The notes: generated by a model not told the origin, from the sequence alone. 64,000 bases of DNA from G965207045 sp965207045 (GCA_965207045.1 OZ242261.1:372001-436000); one strand, 5' to 3'; shown: positions 1 to 9,612, counted from the first letter of the stretch. A program made the numbers and translations.

Positions 1-804
1 ACCTGCTATGACCGATATTGGTAATGCAGTTGTGTAAATAAAAGGGCGTGATTTGTTATATAGATATTTTACAACGTTTGAAGAAGAAGCAATATATCCT
101 CCAAGTGATCCTAGTGCTTTTGAAAGAGTACCTACATATATATCAGGTTTACAATTCATGGGTACAATACCAAAACCATGTGCATCATCAATCATTGACC
201 AGCAGTTATACTGCTTTGCAATTCTGACTAACTCTTTTACAGGCGCAACATCACCATCCATACTATAAACGTGATCTGCTAATATTAAACAATTTCTATA
301 TAAATGTCTGTTTTCTTTCAATAATTTTTCACAATGGTTGATGTCATTATGCCTAAAACGAATAAATCTTGCCTGTGAAAGAGTTGCGCCATCTATTAAA
401 GATGAATGCACAAGCTTATCAGCAACAATTAGGTCGTATCTACTCATAATTGCTGATATACTTCCTATATTTGCCATATAACCACTAGAAAAAACAATTG
501 AAGATTCTTGATCATTTCTTTTTGCTAGTTTTTCTTCTAATATTCTATAGAGTTCATGGTTCCCAGCGATTAACCTAGATGATCCTGAACCTAGTCCGTA
601 TTTTTGTATCGCAGCGACTGCTGACTGTTTGACTATTGGATTATTAGATAGACAAAAATAATCATTACAACTGAAGGAAATATATGGTTTGGAATTTTGA
701 TATACTATAGAGTTACCTACTTTTTGGGTAGAATAAAGTTGCCTGAGTATATTTTTGCTTTCTAACAAGTGTAACTCATTTAGTACATAACGATCAAGTA
801 ACAT
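1..804 (-). CDS. bioF: BioF-like alpha-oxoamine synthase (5' part; continues beyond the window)
   Basis: The first 268 codons of a fold-type I PLP enzyme run off the left edge. Family marks are SFSCNDY near residue 43, HVYSMDGDV, the PLP-contacting IDDAHGFG and the Schiff-base lysine in TLSKALGS. The N-terminus and the RFRHND segment resemble 8-amino-7-oxononanoate synthase (biotin pathway) more than 5-aminolevulinate synthase or 2-amino-3-ketobutyrate CoA ligase. It starts 3 nt after the hemJ stop on the same strand, so the two are probably cotranscribed. No other biotin gene is visible here. Family assignment is firm; the exact substrate is inferred. Confidence 0.75.
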   Translation of the reverse strand, partial: MLLDRYVLNELHLLESKNILRQLYSTQKVGNSIVYQNSKPYISFSCNDYFCLSNNPIVKQSAVAAIQKYGLGSGSSRLIAGNHELYRILEEKLAKRNDQESSIVFSSGYMANIGSISAIMSRYDLIVADKLVHSSLIDGATLSQARFIRFRHNDINHCEKLLKENRHLYRNCLILADHVYSMDGDVAPVKELVRIAKQYNCWSMIDDAHGFGIVPMNCKPDIYVGTLSKALGSLGGYIASSSNVVKYLYNKSRPFIYTTALPISVIAG

Positions 805-807
805 GGT

Positions 808-1236
808 CTAAAACGGTTTAACTGTTGCTATAATAACTATCAAACTCATAAGTAATGTTACGATTTCATTTATAACCTTATAAAAAAATGCTGAATGCTT
901 GTTTTTACCATTCACAAGAAGCTTCCTATATCTTGCTAGCAGCATATGGATAACCAGCATAATAAGAACAAGCAAGACTTTGACATGAAACCATCTATGA
1001 TGAAAATAACTACCTTCAATAGCTAATGCCATCCCAAAAGTAATTGTTGAAATCATTGCAGGGTTGATGATTATTCTTAATAATCGCTTCTCCATAACTT
1101 GGAGCATTCTGCACGATTTAGAATCATACTCTACCGATGAGTGATAAGCGTATAAACGTGGTAAATAAAGCATTCCTGCCATCCAAGATATTACTGAAAT
1201 TATGTGAAAAGCTTCTAACCAGTGATGATAATCCAT
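808..1236 (-). CDS. hemJ: HemJ-type protoporphyrinogen IX oxidase
   Basis: A 142-residue membrane protein of the HemJ (UPF0093) family, which oxidises protoporphyrinogen IX late in haem synthesis in bacteria without HemG or HemY. About four hydrophobic helices are visible. The first carries the family's conserved His and the SWMAGMLYLPRLYAYH signature, and a basic MEKRLLRIIINPA loop follows. Length is normal. It lies immediately upstream of the BioF-like gene and diverges from the PPDK regulator. Confidence 0.9.
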   Translation of the reverse strand: MDYHHWLEAFHIISVISWMAGMLYLPRLYAYHSSVEYDSKSCRMLQVMEKRLLRIIINPAMISTITFGMALAIEGSYFHHRWFHVKVLLVLIMLVIHMLLARYRKLLVNGKNKHSAFFYKVINEIVTLLMSLIVIIATVKPF

Positions 1237-1361
1237 AATAGAAAATTGTTTACTGGAATAATTTATCAGTGATAATGGCTAGGGTAAATGGCTTACTATA
1301 TTATTTATTATTTTTTTTGATGTATATATATTACATGAGAATTCGTGCAGTCTCATTATTT

Positions 1362-2180
1362 ATGGAAAAAACAAAATTTAGCTTACATATGATTTCAGAT
1401 TCTAGTGGGGAGACTCTTCTTTCTGTTGCTAGAGCTTCTCTATCTCACTTTGAGGATATTATAGTTAAAGAATATGTTTGGTCTTTAATTAATACTAAAG
1501 ATGAAATTGATGATATAGTAAACCGTGTAGCTTCTTACAATCCATCTTTTGTTATATACACAATTGTAGATGATGATTTAAGGGAGTATTTGAAGCAAAA
1601 GTGCCAAAGAATAAAAGTGCCATGTATTCCGATTCTTTCTCGTGTAATTAGGGAAATATCTTCTTATTTAGGAGTAAAACCAAATGCTTCAAGGCAGCAT
1701 TATGAGGTTTTAAGTGATGACTACTATTCTAAAATAGACGCCATGAATTACGTTTTATCTCATGATGATGGTCAGGGTTTATGGGATATTGATGAAGCTA
1801 ATATAGCTCTTATAGGGGTTTCTCGGACTTCAAAATCGCCAACAAGTATATATTTAGCTTACCGTGGTTATAAAGTATGTAATATTCCTTTTATTGCTGG
1901 AGTTGATTTACCTTTAGAACATTTAAATGATAAACTAGTGATTGGTTTGACAATAGATGTAGATCGCCTCATTGAAATAAGGAAAAATAGAGTTATGAGC
2001 ATGGGGAAATATATGAATGATAACAAATATCTTAACAAAGAGGAAGTTAAAAGGGAATTACTGCTAGCAAAGCGCCTATTTCACAAAAATAAATGGCCTG
2101 TTATAGATGTAACAAAAACTTCTGTTGAAGAAATCTCTGCTAGAGTTATACAATATTACTATAAATTTAATAATAAATAA
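1362..2180 (+). CDS. Pyruvate,phosphate dikinase regulatory protein (kinase-pyrophosphorylase)
   Basis: A DUF299/PPSR-family bifunctional Ser/Thr kinase and Pi-dependent phosphorylase that controls pyruvate,phosphate dikinase. HMISDSSGETL is at the N-terminus and the P-loop-like GVSRTSKSPTSIYLA lies in the second half. The frame is open upstream to 1269, but that extension is hydrophobic and atypical. ATG 1362 gives 272 residues, the usual family length, and places the signature correctly. aroE follows after 1 nt, so the two probably share a transcript. Confidence 0.88.
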   Translation: MEKTKFSLHMISDSSGETLLSVARASLSHFEDIIVKEYVWSLINTKDEIDDIVNRVASYNPSFVIYTIVDDDLREYLKQKCQRIKVPCIPILSRVIREISSYLGVKPNASRQHYEVLSDDYYSKIDAMNYVLSHDDGQGLWDIDEANIALIGVSRTSKSPTSIYLAYRGYKVCNIPFIAGVDLPLEHLNDKLVIGLTIDVDRLIEIRKNRVMSMGKYMNDNKYLNKEEVKRELLLAKRLFHKNKWPVIDVTKTSVEEISARVIQYYYKFNNK

Positions 2181-2181
2181 A

Positions 2182-2928
2182 ATGAATTATACTGCTTTAA
2201 TTGGTAGCGATACTAGAAATTCTCTCTCACCAGCTATTCATTCTTTTTTATTTAAAAAAAGTAACATAAGGGGGCATTATAAAACTTTTAGCGTGGGAAA
2301 AAGACAACTTAAAAGTACTGTTAGAGATTTAGTAAATAAAAAATATGTAGGTTTTAATGTAACTAATCCTTATAAAGAAGACATAATTGAATTTTTAGAT
2401 GAGCTGGATTTGGATGCGCAAAAAATTGGTGCTGTTAACACTGTTCTCATTCAAGATGGTAAATTAATTGGTTACAATACTGATTATTATGGTTTTATTC
2501 AAGGAATAAAGTCTCAAATACCTGAATTTGAATTCAAAGATAGTATAGTTTTGTTGCTTGGTGCTGGGGGAGTAGCTAAAGCTGTATTGTATGCACTTAA
2601 TAAGGAAGATGTACAAAGGATATATTTATATAATCGAACATTTTCAAAGGCAGAAAATTTGTCAAATATATTCAAAAATGTAGTGCCAATTAAACAAATA
2701 CACGAAGAAAATATATTTTGTAAGTGTGATTTAATTGTAAGTACTTTGCCTTTGACAAAAAAATTTATAGAGCTAAATAACTTGAAAAAAAATTGCGTAG
2801 TAAATGACGTAATGTATATCCCTACAAATTTGCTTTTACAGGCTGGTAAGCATGGTATAGGAGGAATGGGAATGCTGATTTGGCAAGCTGAGTTAGCATT
2901 TAAAATTTGGTTTAAAAAAAAGATCTAA
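2182..2928 (+). CDS. aroE: Shikimate dehydrogenase
   Basis: NADP-dependent reduction of 3-dehydroshikimate. The N-terminal SLSPAIHS binding motif, NVTNPYKE with the catalytic Lys, the GAVNT segment and a Rossmann loop LLLGAGGVAKAV are all present. The C-terminal GIGGMGMLIWQAELAF matches the family's final helix. At 248 residues it is slightly short but complete. ATG 2182 is preferred over an upstream in-frame start because it begins the canonical YTALIG strand and lies 1 nt after the preceding stop. Confidence 0.9.
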   Translation: MNYTALIGSDTRNSLSPAIHSFLFKKSNIRGHYKTFSVGKRQLKSTVRDLVNKKYVGFNVTNPYKEDIIEFLDELDLDAQKIGAVNTVLIQDGKLIGYNTDYYGFIQGIKSQIPEFEFKDSIVLLLGAGGVAKAVLYALNKEDVQRIYLYNRTFSKAENLSNIFKNVVPIKQIHEENIFCKCDLIVSTLPLTKKFIELNNLKKNCVVNDVMYIPTNLLLQAGKHGIGGMGMLIWQAELAFKIWFKKKI

Positions 2929-2937
2929 AAATAGATC
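2922..2937. other. Small hairpin at the aroE stop codon
   Basis: GATCTA and TAGATC form a 6-bp inverted repeat around an AAAA loop that spans the aroE stop. An A8 run lies on its left, so a T-tract would follow it only on minus-strand RNA. It is therefore a doubtful terminator for aroE and may be incidental in AT-rich DNA. Confidence 0.3.
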
Positions 2938-3000
2938 AATATAAACTTGTATAATAGTCACAATTATGCTACAAATTTGCTATTAAGATAGAAGCTAAAG

Positions 3001-3591
3001 ATGATTTGTATAAAAGCTGGAAAGCGCTCTGCTAATGGTTCTTATGCGGCTTGCAGTTATCGTAAAGAAGGTATGATACCAGCTAATTTTTATGGAAATA
3101 AAATCAAAAATATTAATTTAGTAGTTAGCCAGAAAGAGATAGCTAGTATAAAAAGCAAAAAAGAGTCTTCAATACTTTTTTTGGACATCGAGGGCCAAAA
3201 AAGGAAAGTTATATTAAAAGATATTCAGTATCATCCTGTAACCCTTTATCCTTTACATGTTGATTTCTTTGCTGTTAATGATGCAGAAAAAGTGAGATTT
3301 AGTATTCCGATAAGATATTTAAATACTGATAAATGTGTTGGTATTAAGCGTGGTGGGTATTTGAATAAAATATACCGCCGCCTCCCGTTAATTTGTCTTC
3401 CTGCTCATGCTCCAGAATCTATTGATATTGACACAATGAATTTTAATATTGGTGATGTAGTTAAGGTTGGTGAACTTAATCTATCCGGTAATATTAGGCT
3501 TTTACGAAAGAGTGATGTTATTATTTGTAACATAACGGGACGTGCTAAAAAAGAAGAAGTTGATCAGGTTGAAGAAAGTACTGATAAGTAG
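3001..3591 (+). CDS. rplY: 50S ribosomal protein L25/general stress protein Ctc
   Basis: A 196-residue long-form L25 (Ctc/TL5 type) that binds 5S rRNA. The N-terminal beta-barrel has the RKEGMIPANFYG segment and KDIQYHPVTLYPLHVDF, and a C-terminal all-beta domain ends in a charged tail. The stop codon overlaps the pth GTG start by one base. The rplY-pth pair is common in alphaproteobacteria and supports both calls. Confidence 0.93.
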   Translation: MICIKAGKRSANGSYAACSYRKEGMIPANFYGNKIKNINLVVSQKEIASIKSKKESSILFLDIEGQKRKVILKDIQYHPVTLYPLHVDFFAVNDAEKVRFSIPIRYLNTDKCVGIKRGGYLNKIYRRLPLICLPAHAPESIDIDTMNFNIGDVVKVGELNLSGNIRLLRKSDVIICNITGRAKKEEVDQVEESTDK

Positions 3592-4154
3592 TGGGCAAAG
3601 TCAATTATGTGGTAGGGTTAGGTAACCCTGGTTCCTCTTACAGCCTAACTAGACATAATGTTGGTTTTATGTTACTGGATGCTTTAGCAGATAATTTTTG
3701 TTTTTCTTGTTTTTCGAGAAAATTTGGTGGTCTTATTGCAACTGGTTATATTAATGGCAATGAAGTTGTTCTTTTTAAGCCTTATTCATATATGAATAAT
3801 TCAGGTTTGCCATTGCTAAAATTATTTTCTTTTTATAAAATTAATATTGATAATGTGCTTGTTGTTCATGATGAGCTTGATATTCCCTTTGGCAGTTTAA
3901 GAATAAAAAGAGGTGGAGGTAATGCTGGTCATAATGGACTAAAGTCAATCGATAAACATATTAGTAATAATTACTGGCGACTGAGAATTGGTATAGGTAG
4001 AAGTTTAGAAATTAGTACTGCGGATTATGTGTTATCAAAATTTAAAAAAGATGAGCCTATTGCTGAACTTTTGGAAAAGATAACAGAACATTTTGCCTTG
4101 ATTTTTACTGATGATAAGAATTTGATCTTACAAAAAGTATTGCAAAAATCTTGA
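3591..4154 (+). CDS. pth: Peptidyl-tRNA hydrolase
   Basis: Releases tRNA from prematurely dropped peptidyl-tRNA. VGLGNPG at the N-terminus, the catalytic His in TRHNVGF, the Asp in VVHDELD and the GGGNAGHNGLKS substrate loop are all intact across 187 residues. The start is a GTG that shares its G with the rplY TAG stop, which indicates translational coupling. Confidence 0.95.
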   Translation: MGKVNYVVGLGNPGSSYSLTRHNVGFMLLDALADNFCFSCFSRKFGGLIATGYINGNEVVLFKPYSYMNNSGLPLLKLFSFYKINIDNVLVVHDELDIPFGSLRIKRGGGNAGHNGLKSIDKHISNNYWRLRIGIGRSLEISTADYVLSKFKKDEPIAELLEKITEHFALIFTDDKNLILQKVLQKS

Positions 4155-4187
4155 ATACTCCTGCAATTATTTAAACAAATGTTAATG

Positions 4188-5858
4188 CTACTTTAGAAGA
4201 TGCTGTGGCTTTTTTTCCACTGTACTAGCATCTGTCAGCTTTGTGCTAAGATTTTTTTCTTCCTCACTTTGCTGATTGTAAAACAGATATTGTTTTAATA
4301 GCTTTGGGATAGGCAAACTATCAATAGTATTATTATGAAACAGGTTTTTTTCTTCGATTCTATTATTCGATATACTATTTCTTGTAGTTTCTCGGGCCAT
4401 TGCATCAAGTCTTTTAACTGTTTTTTTCTCAGTTGTATTGATTGGTTCTAGTACTGGATCTAGATCTGTCAGTCTTCCTCCTGCTGCTAGCATCAACATT
4501 ATCGTTTTTTCTATGCTACCTTCCTCAATTTTTAAATCTTTTGCAGATAAAGGTAAATTTTTTCTATCTAATTCATATAAGATCGTCTTCTTATCTAATT
4601 TATCTTTATACACATTTACAAGTAACTTCAATGCTGTATTACCTTCTTTGTCTTTCACATCCACGTTAGCTCCAGCTTCGATTAGGAGTTCAACTGATTT
4701 TGCATCTCCATTCTTAGCTGCATAAATCAATGCTGTCTTACCATATCCGCTTCGCGCATTTACGTCAGCCCCAGCTTTAATTAGGATTTTAACTGCGTTC
4801 TCATCTTTATTCTCAGCTGCAATTATCAATGCTGTACGATCTTCTGTGTTCTTCATATTAACGTCAGCTCCAGCTTCGATTAGGATTTTAACTGCGTTCT
4901 CATCTTTATTCTCAGCTGCAATTATCAATGCTGTACAACCTTCTTTGTTTTGTGCATTTACTTCAGCTTCCGCTTTGATTAGTTCTTCAGCTATTTCTAT
5001 ATGTTCCTCTGTAATTGCACACATCAATGCTGTTACATCTTTTTCGTTGTGCAAATTTACTTTGGCTCCCTCCTTGAGTAGGGTTTCAACTACTTTTGCA
5101 TCTCCATTCTTAGCTGCATACATCAATGCTGTCATACCTTCTTTGTCACGCATATTAACGTCAGCTCCAGCTTTAATTAGGTCTTCGACTATTTCTATAT
5201 GTCCATGTAAAGATGCACACATTAATGCTGTTTTACTTTCTTCGTCTCGCATATTGAGGTCAGCTCCTGCTTTGAGTAGTGCTCTAACTGCTTCTGCAGA
5301 TCCATTTCTAGCTGCCCAACTTAATGCTGTAAAATTTTTCTCGTTTTTTATATTGATGTCAGCTCCTGCTTTGATTAGCATTTCAACTATGTCTTTATTT
5401 CCATAATAAGCTGCATACATCAATGCTGTAAAAGAGTTACTTTTTACATTTACATCAGCTCCTGCTTCGAGTAGTATTTTAACTAAGTTAGCGTTTGTAT
5501 TTTCATTATAAGTTAACTGTATCAATGCTGTCATACCCATATTGTCTTGCATATTAACGTTAGCTCTTGCTTTGATTAGGGCTTCAACTATGTCTTTATG
5601 TCCATAACTAGCTGCATACATCAATGGTGTCCAACCTTCTCCGTCCTGCATATTAACGTCAGCTCTTGCTTTGATTAGTTCTTCAACTGCTTTTGTATGT
5701 CCCTCTTTAGCTGCATACATCAATGGTGTTATACCATAGTTATTCTGCATATTAACGTCGGCTCCTTTCTCAAGCATGCTTTTGATCGTATCAATATCGT
5801 TTTTTACAATTGCCCTACACAGTTGCGAATAACGATTTTCTATTTCTGGCATTTTCAT
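4188..5858 (-). CDS. Ankyrin-repeat protein A with SOCS-box-like C-terminus
   Basis: 556 residues. About twelve 33-residue ankyrin repeats (consensus G-x-TALMYAA-x-x-G...LL-x-x-GADVN) fill residues 10-420, with no signal peptide or membrane span. The N-cap KNDIDTIKSMLEKGADVNM closely resembles that of proteins B and C, so the three are paralogues. Residues 484-527 form the shared C-terminal module: a degenerate BC-box (LDAMARETTR, with the usual Cys replaced by Ala), then IDSLPIPKLLKQYLFY. A good promoter and a GAGGG site 6 nt upstream support ATG 5858. It is probably a secreted effector; the target is unknown. Confidence 0.9.
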   Translation of the reverse strand: MKMPEIENRYSQLCRAIVKNDIDTIKSMLEKGADVNMQNNYGITPLMYAAKEGHTKAVEELIKARADVNMQDGEGWTPLMYAASYGHKDIVEALIKARANVNMQDNMGMTALIQLTYNENTNANLVKILLEAGADVNVKSNSFTALMYAAYYGNKDIVEMLIKAGADINIKNEKNFTALSWAARNGSAEAVRALLKAGADLNMRDEESKTALMCASLHGHIEIVEDLIKAGADVNMRDKEGMTALMYAAKNGDAKVVETLLKEGAKVNLHNEKDVTALMCAITEEHIEIAEELIKAEAEVNAQNKEGCTALIIAAENKDENAVKILIEAGADVNMKNTEDRTALIIAAENKDENAVKILIKAGADVNARSGYGKTALIYAAKNGDAKSVELLIEAGANVDVKDKEGNTALKLLVNVYKDKLDKKTILYELDRKNLPLSAKDLKIEEGSIEKTIMLMLAAGGRLTDLDPVLEPINTTEKKTVKRLDAMARETTRNSISNNRIEEKNLFHNNTIDSLPIPKLLKQYLFYNQQSEEEKNLSTKLTDASTVEKKPQHLLK

Positions 5859-5883
5859 TGTTATCCCTCAGCATGTTATATAA

Positions 5884-5912
5884 ATAATAGCATATTTTGA
5901 TATACAAGTCAA
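5884..5912 (-). promoter_or_regulatory. Sigma-70-type promoter for ankyrin gene A
   Basis: On the minus strand, TTGACT (5907-5912) and TATTAT (5884-5889) are separated by exactly 17 bp. They lie 26 nt upstream of ATG 5858, and a GAGGG ribosome-binding site is at 5865-5869. Confidence 0.6.
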
Positions 5913-6230
5913 TACCAAATACTAGTATAAATAATATTTATTATCTTTTGTATAAGTTGTAATCTTCAATCATTGCTGAAAATTTTACAGACATTGCCAA
6001 TCTTGCACTTTGTGTACACCACCATACAATATTTTATCTTGTTTTATTAATTGTAAAGTTTTTCACAAAAAATCATCTGCACTATTCTCCCGAGTTTAAC
6101 TACTGGCACCATTTATTATGTTCTTCCTTTATCCATACCTATTTCGACACTTCCTACAATTCCTTTTATCTTTCAGGTAGAGATTAGATGTGTTATCTAT
6201 TATAATTGATAATTAAAATTTATCTTACTT
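5913..6230. other. Intergenic stretch without a recognisable gene
   Basis: Together with the promoter and leader of ankyrin gene A, this makes about 370 bases without a gene between that gene and the membrane-protein gene. Short broken reading frames occur on both strands. I recognise no family, tRNA or repeat in it. Confidence 0.5.
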
Positions 6231-7043
6231 ATGCAAGCAAAGAAATATACTATAAATTGCACTGCTGCCGCCTTTATTACAACATCTATATTTCTTCTTT
6301 TTGTTATAGGAGCAACGTATTTGCTAATACAAAAAGGCACACTAACAAATCTAGTAAAGAAATATCTTCAAACCTTATTAAAGCAACAAAAAAATAATTC
6401 TTTTTTACTTCTTCTTGTACAACAAGCAGATTCTGTAATAAGTAAAGAGTACTTACTATCCAAAGCAAAAATTTTATTCATAAGTCTAGGAACGATATCA
6501 GAATTTCTTATTGCTCTAGTAGCAATCATACTGGCTATCAAGCCTATGTTAAATGAGGAAAAAAAAGAGATAAGAGAGAATGTAAAGCACAGTAAAATCA
6601 CTTCTCAAGATGTTGCTTTTACTATTTTATCAGTTTTTGCTACCCTATTAGTAATTAGCATTCCTATTGTAGTATTAACTCAACTTATGAATATAAGTAT
6701 ATATAATATGATGAATAATTATCTAAATTCGATTTTCCCAGCTAGACAAAAAAATCCCTTTGCTGAAATATGTAAAGGTATAATAGCATTAACGTTTAAG
6801 TCTGAAACAGCAACAGATCCTTTAACTCAACTTAACAACAAAATTAAAGTTGCATTTTGTATTGCTATAGTAATTTCTTTTTTGGTTATTTTATCTATAA
6901 TTGCTTATTTATGTTGTAATAATAAAATGTATAATGAAGAATATAATAAAAATGACTCTAATTCCATTGATACAAGATTACAACATAACTCCAATAATCA
7001 ATTAGCTGGAGGAAATAACCAGGCCATAACCTCTGCTGCATAA
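6231..7043 (+). CDS. Uncharacterised four-helix membrane protein
   Basis: 270 residues that I do not recognise. Hydrophobic segments lie near residues 12-34, 82-106, 128-152 and 206-228. They are separated by Lys-rich loops and followed by a polar Asn/Gln-rich tail of about 40 residues ending GGNNQAITSAA. This layout recalls the membrane proteins at 29099-29779 and 55273-55623 (helices plus polar tail), but I see no clear sequence homology. It lies between an ankyrin gene and a housekeeping run, a typical position for lineage-specific Wolbachia proteins. Confidence 0.6.
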   Translation: MQAKKYTINCTAAAFITTSIFLLFVIGATYLLIQKGTLTNLVKKYLQTLLKQQKNNSFLLLLVQQADSVISKEYLLSKAKILFISLGTISEFLIALVAIILAIKPMLNEEKKEIRENVKHSKITSQDVAFTILSVFATLLVISIPIVVLTQLMNISIYNMMNNYLNSIFPARQKNPFAEICKGIIALTFKSETATDPLTQLNNKIKVAFCIAIVISFLVILSIIAYLCCNNKMYNEEYNKNDSNSIDTRLQHNSNNQLAGGNNQAITSAA

Positions 7044-7064
7044 GTTCATAACGATAGAAGAAAG

Positions 7065-7919
7065 GTGCAAAGAAATATTCAATTCATGAAACAGTATGTT
7101 GGTAAAGAAGAGGTGGCTCTTGCATATTCAAAAGTTGGCTATGGAGTTAATGTTGTTTTATGTATTCACGGTCTTACTAGAAATAGCAGGGATTTTGATT
7201 ATTTAACAAAATTTCTTGAAAAGAAGTATACAGTGATATCCATTGATATATTTGGCCATGGTAAAAGTAGTTGGTTAAAAAACACAAAAAAATATAACTA
7301 TAGCACTTATTGTAGTTCCGTAATAAAACTAATTGATTTTCTTAAAATAAAAAAGGTTAATATAATTGGTACATCAATGGGAGGTATAATTGCGATGTAT
7401 ACAGCTGCATATAATAATACATTAGTCAATAAAATTGTTTTAAATGATGTAGGAGCAGAGATAAATATTGTAGCATTAAAAGAGCTGTCTTTTTATGTAA
7501 AAAAATTTCCAAAATTTAAAAACAAAAGTGCAGCAAATTGCTTCTTAAAAAAGTTTTTTTCTCCTCTGAAATTAGAAAATGAAGAACATATTATACATAT
7601 GGTTGAAAACAGTATTGTTCTTAAAAAAGATGGAAGCTATTATTTAAATCATGATCCAGCTATTGTTGCAAAATTTTTTAAAAGTGTACACAGTTTGGAC
7701 AATAATGTGGATTTATGGCATATATGGAAAAAAATATCTCAAAGTGTGTTGATTTTACGTGGACAAGAATCAAAATTTTTAACCTATGATACCGTAAAAA
7801 AGATGATATCAGACCGAGCTAACGTTCAATTTATAGAATATCCAGATACTGGACACACGCCATCTTTATTAGAGGATATACATGCATACGACATAGTAAG
7901 ATGGCTGAATATCAAATAG
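7065..7919 (+). CDS. Alpha/beta-hydrolase fold protein
   Basis: About 280 residues. The oxyanion region CIHGLTRNSRDF, a DIFGHGKS turn, the nucleophile elbow IGTSMGG and a C-terminal DTGHTPSL catalytic His are in the expected order, so the catalytic machinery looks complete. Substrate is unknown. The GTG at 7065 directly abuts an AGAAAGG element, and ATG 7086 is an alternative start. The 3' end overlaps the pseudouridine synthase gene by 19 nt, which suggests coupling. Confidence 0.8.
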   Translation: MQRNIQFMKQYVGKEEVALAYSKVGYGVNVVLCIHGLTRNSRDFDYLTKFLEKKYTVISIDIFGHGKSSWLKNTKKYNYSTYCSSVIKLIDFLKIKKVNIIGTSMGGIIAMYTAAYNNTLVNKIVLNDVGAEINIVALKELSFYVKKFPKFKNKSAANCFLKKFFSPLKLENEEHIIHMVENSIVLKKDGSYYLNHDPAIVAKFFKSVHSLDNNVDLWHIWKKISQSVLILRGQESKFLTYDTVKKMISDRANVQFIEYPDTGHTPSLLEDIHAYDIVRWLNIK

Positions 7920-8815
7920 AAATTACGGAGAAAAAGCAAAGATTAGATAAATATATTGCTAGCAAAATTAATCAATTGTCACGGAGCAAAGTTCAGAAAT
8001 TAATTAAATCTGGTTATGTTACTTCTCTTGTAGATAAAAAAAAGATATATGTAGCACGAACAGCAAGAGTAGGGGAAATATATAAAATAATTATAGCCGA
8101 CACCAGCTGTAATCCTTGTCTTTCACAATGTAAAAATCTTGACGTTTTGTATGAAGATAAATATTTTGCAGTGATAAATAAGCCACCTGGGCTAACAGTT
8201 CATAGTGGTATAGGTACGAAAAATGATACTTTGGTTAATATATTACTAAAACTTTATGGAACTAGAAATTTATCAAGCAAAGAAAATAGACCAGGCATAG
8301 TACATAGATTAGATAAAGACACTAGTGGTTTAATGCTTATTGCAAAGGATAATATAACACATTCAAAATTGGCTGAAGCTATTTCTCTTCGTAAAATAAG
8401 CAGGAAATACATTACAGTTGTTAAAGGAGTACCAAAAGTTCCATCTGGGAAGATTAACGCTAATATTGCTCCATATCCAAAAGACCGGAAAAAAATGCAC
8501 ATATCGAAAAATGGCGGTAAAAGTGCCATAACACACTATAATTTGGTGCGTAAAATAAATGATAAGTATAGTGTTATACAGTGTATGTTAGAAACAGGGA
8601 GAACTCACCAAATAAGAGTCCACATGAAGCATATGGGTTATCCTATTATAGGTGATGTTCTATATGGAAAGGCAAGCCCTTTTATTAAAAGACAAGCATT
8701 GCATGCGTATGAAATAAAATTTCTGCACCCATACACTAAAGAAAAATTGCTAATCCAGATAGAAATGCCAGAAGATATTGGTAATTTAGTTGCTAACCTT
8801 CAGATTGATACTTGA
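7901..8815 (+). CDS. RluA-family 23S rRNA pseudouridine synthase
   Basis: 304 residues. An N-terminal S4 RNA-binding domain (KQRLDKYIASK through RSKVQKLIKSGYV) precedes the RluA catalytic domain. That domain has NKPPGLTVHSG, the active-site Asp in VHRLDKDTSGLML, and the substrate motif LETGRTHQIRVHM. This fits RluC or RluD; which of the two cannot be settled here. It overlaps the hydrolase upstream and, convergently, mutM by 16 nt downstream. Confidence 0.9.
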   Translation: MAEYQIEITEKKQRLDKYIASKINQLSRSKVQKLIKSGYVTSLVDKKKIYVARTARVGEIYKIIIADTSCNPCLSQCKNLDVLYEDKYFAVINKPPGLTVHSGIGTKNDTLVNILLKLYGTRNLSSKENRPGIVHRLDKDTSGLMLIAKDNITHSKLAEAISLRKISRKYITVVKGVPKVPSGKINANIAPYPKDRKKMHISKNGGKSAITHYNLVRKINDKYSVIQCMLETGRTHQIRVHMKHMGYPIIGDVLYGKASPFIKRQALHAYEIKFLHPYTKEKLLIQIEMPEDIGNLVANLQIDT

Positions 8816-9612
8816 GAAGATGCTTGGCATATTTGACAAAAAAATGTCCTACGTCCGGATTGCAATGCTCTTTTAATATTGTTATTACAAACGTTACACT
8901 TTTCCTGTTTGTAAACCTGTAATTTATGTTGAAAATAACCAGCATCACTATGTGGATTACGATAATCTTTTAATGTTGTTCCTCCAGCAACAATTGCTTT
9001 TTTTAATACTCGTTTTATAGCGGATACCAAAATTTCGCACTCAATATCTGATAAAGAATTTGCCTTTCTAAAAGGCGATATTCTTGCCTCAAAAAGTGCT
9101 TCAGATGCATATATATTACCAATTCCAGCAATTATTTTTCCATTTATTAGAGCATTTTTTATTTCTGTAGTGTGCTTTTTTAAACTGTTGAATAGGTCAA
9201 ATCCGCTATAATTTACATCTAGTGGTTCAGGTCCTAAATGAGAAAAAAATTTTTCTACATTACGCGTTGTAAATGTAAACCCAAACCTTCTTATATCATT
9301 AAATACTAATCTATCCCCGTCTTCTAAATGAAAAGTTACATGATCATGCTTATTGGATTCATGATTATATAGTAATTTCCCTGTCATTCCTAGATGAATA
9401 ACCAAAAATGTACCGTTATTCATCTTAATAACGATATACTTTGCTCTTCTATAAACATTTAATATAACAAGATTCGATAAGAGATAAGAAAAATCTTCAG
9501 AAATGGGAATGCGTAAATCATTCCTATCTACCTGCACAGAAATTAATTTACGATTAATTAAGACTTTTTTAAGGCAGGAACAGATTGTTTCAACTTCTGG
9601 AAGTTCTGGCAC
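8800..9612 (-). CDS. mutM: Formamidopyrimidine-DNA glycosylase
   Basis: Base-excision repair of 8-oxoguanine with AP-lyase activity. It starts with MPELPEVET, whose Pro2 and Glu3 are catalytic. A helix-two-turn-helix segment follows (GKIIAGIGNIYASEALF), and a C-terminal zinc finger has paired cysteines (CNVCNNN...FFCQIC). At 270 residues it is full length. Its 3' end overlaps the convergent rluA-type gene. Confidence 0.95.
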   Translation of the reverse strand: MPELPEVETICSCLKKVLINRKLISVQVDRNDLRIPISEDFSYLLSNLVILNVYRRAKYIVIKMNNGTFLVIHLGMTGKLLYNHESNKHDHVTFHLEDGDRLVFNDIRRFGFTFTTRNVEKFFSHLGPEPLDVNYSGFDLFNSLKKHTTEIKNALINGKIIAGIGNIYASEALFEARISPFRKANSLSDIECEILVSAIKRVLKKAIVAGGTTLKDYRNPHSDAGYFQHKLQVYKQEKCNVCNNNIKRALQSGRRTFFCQICQASSQVSI

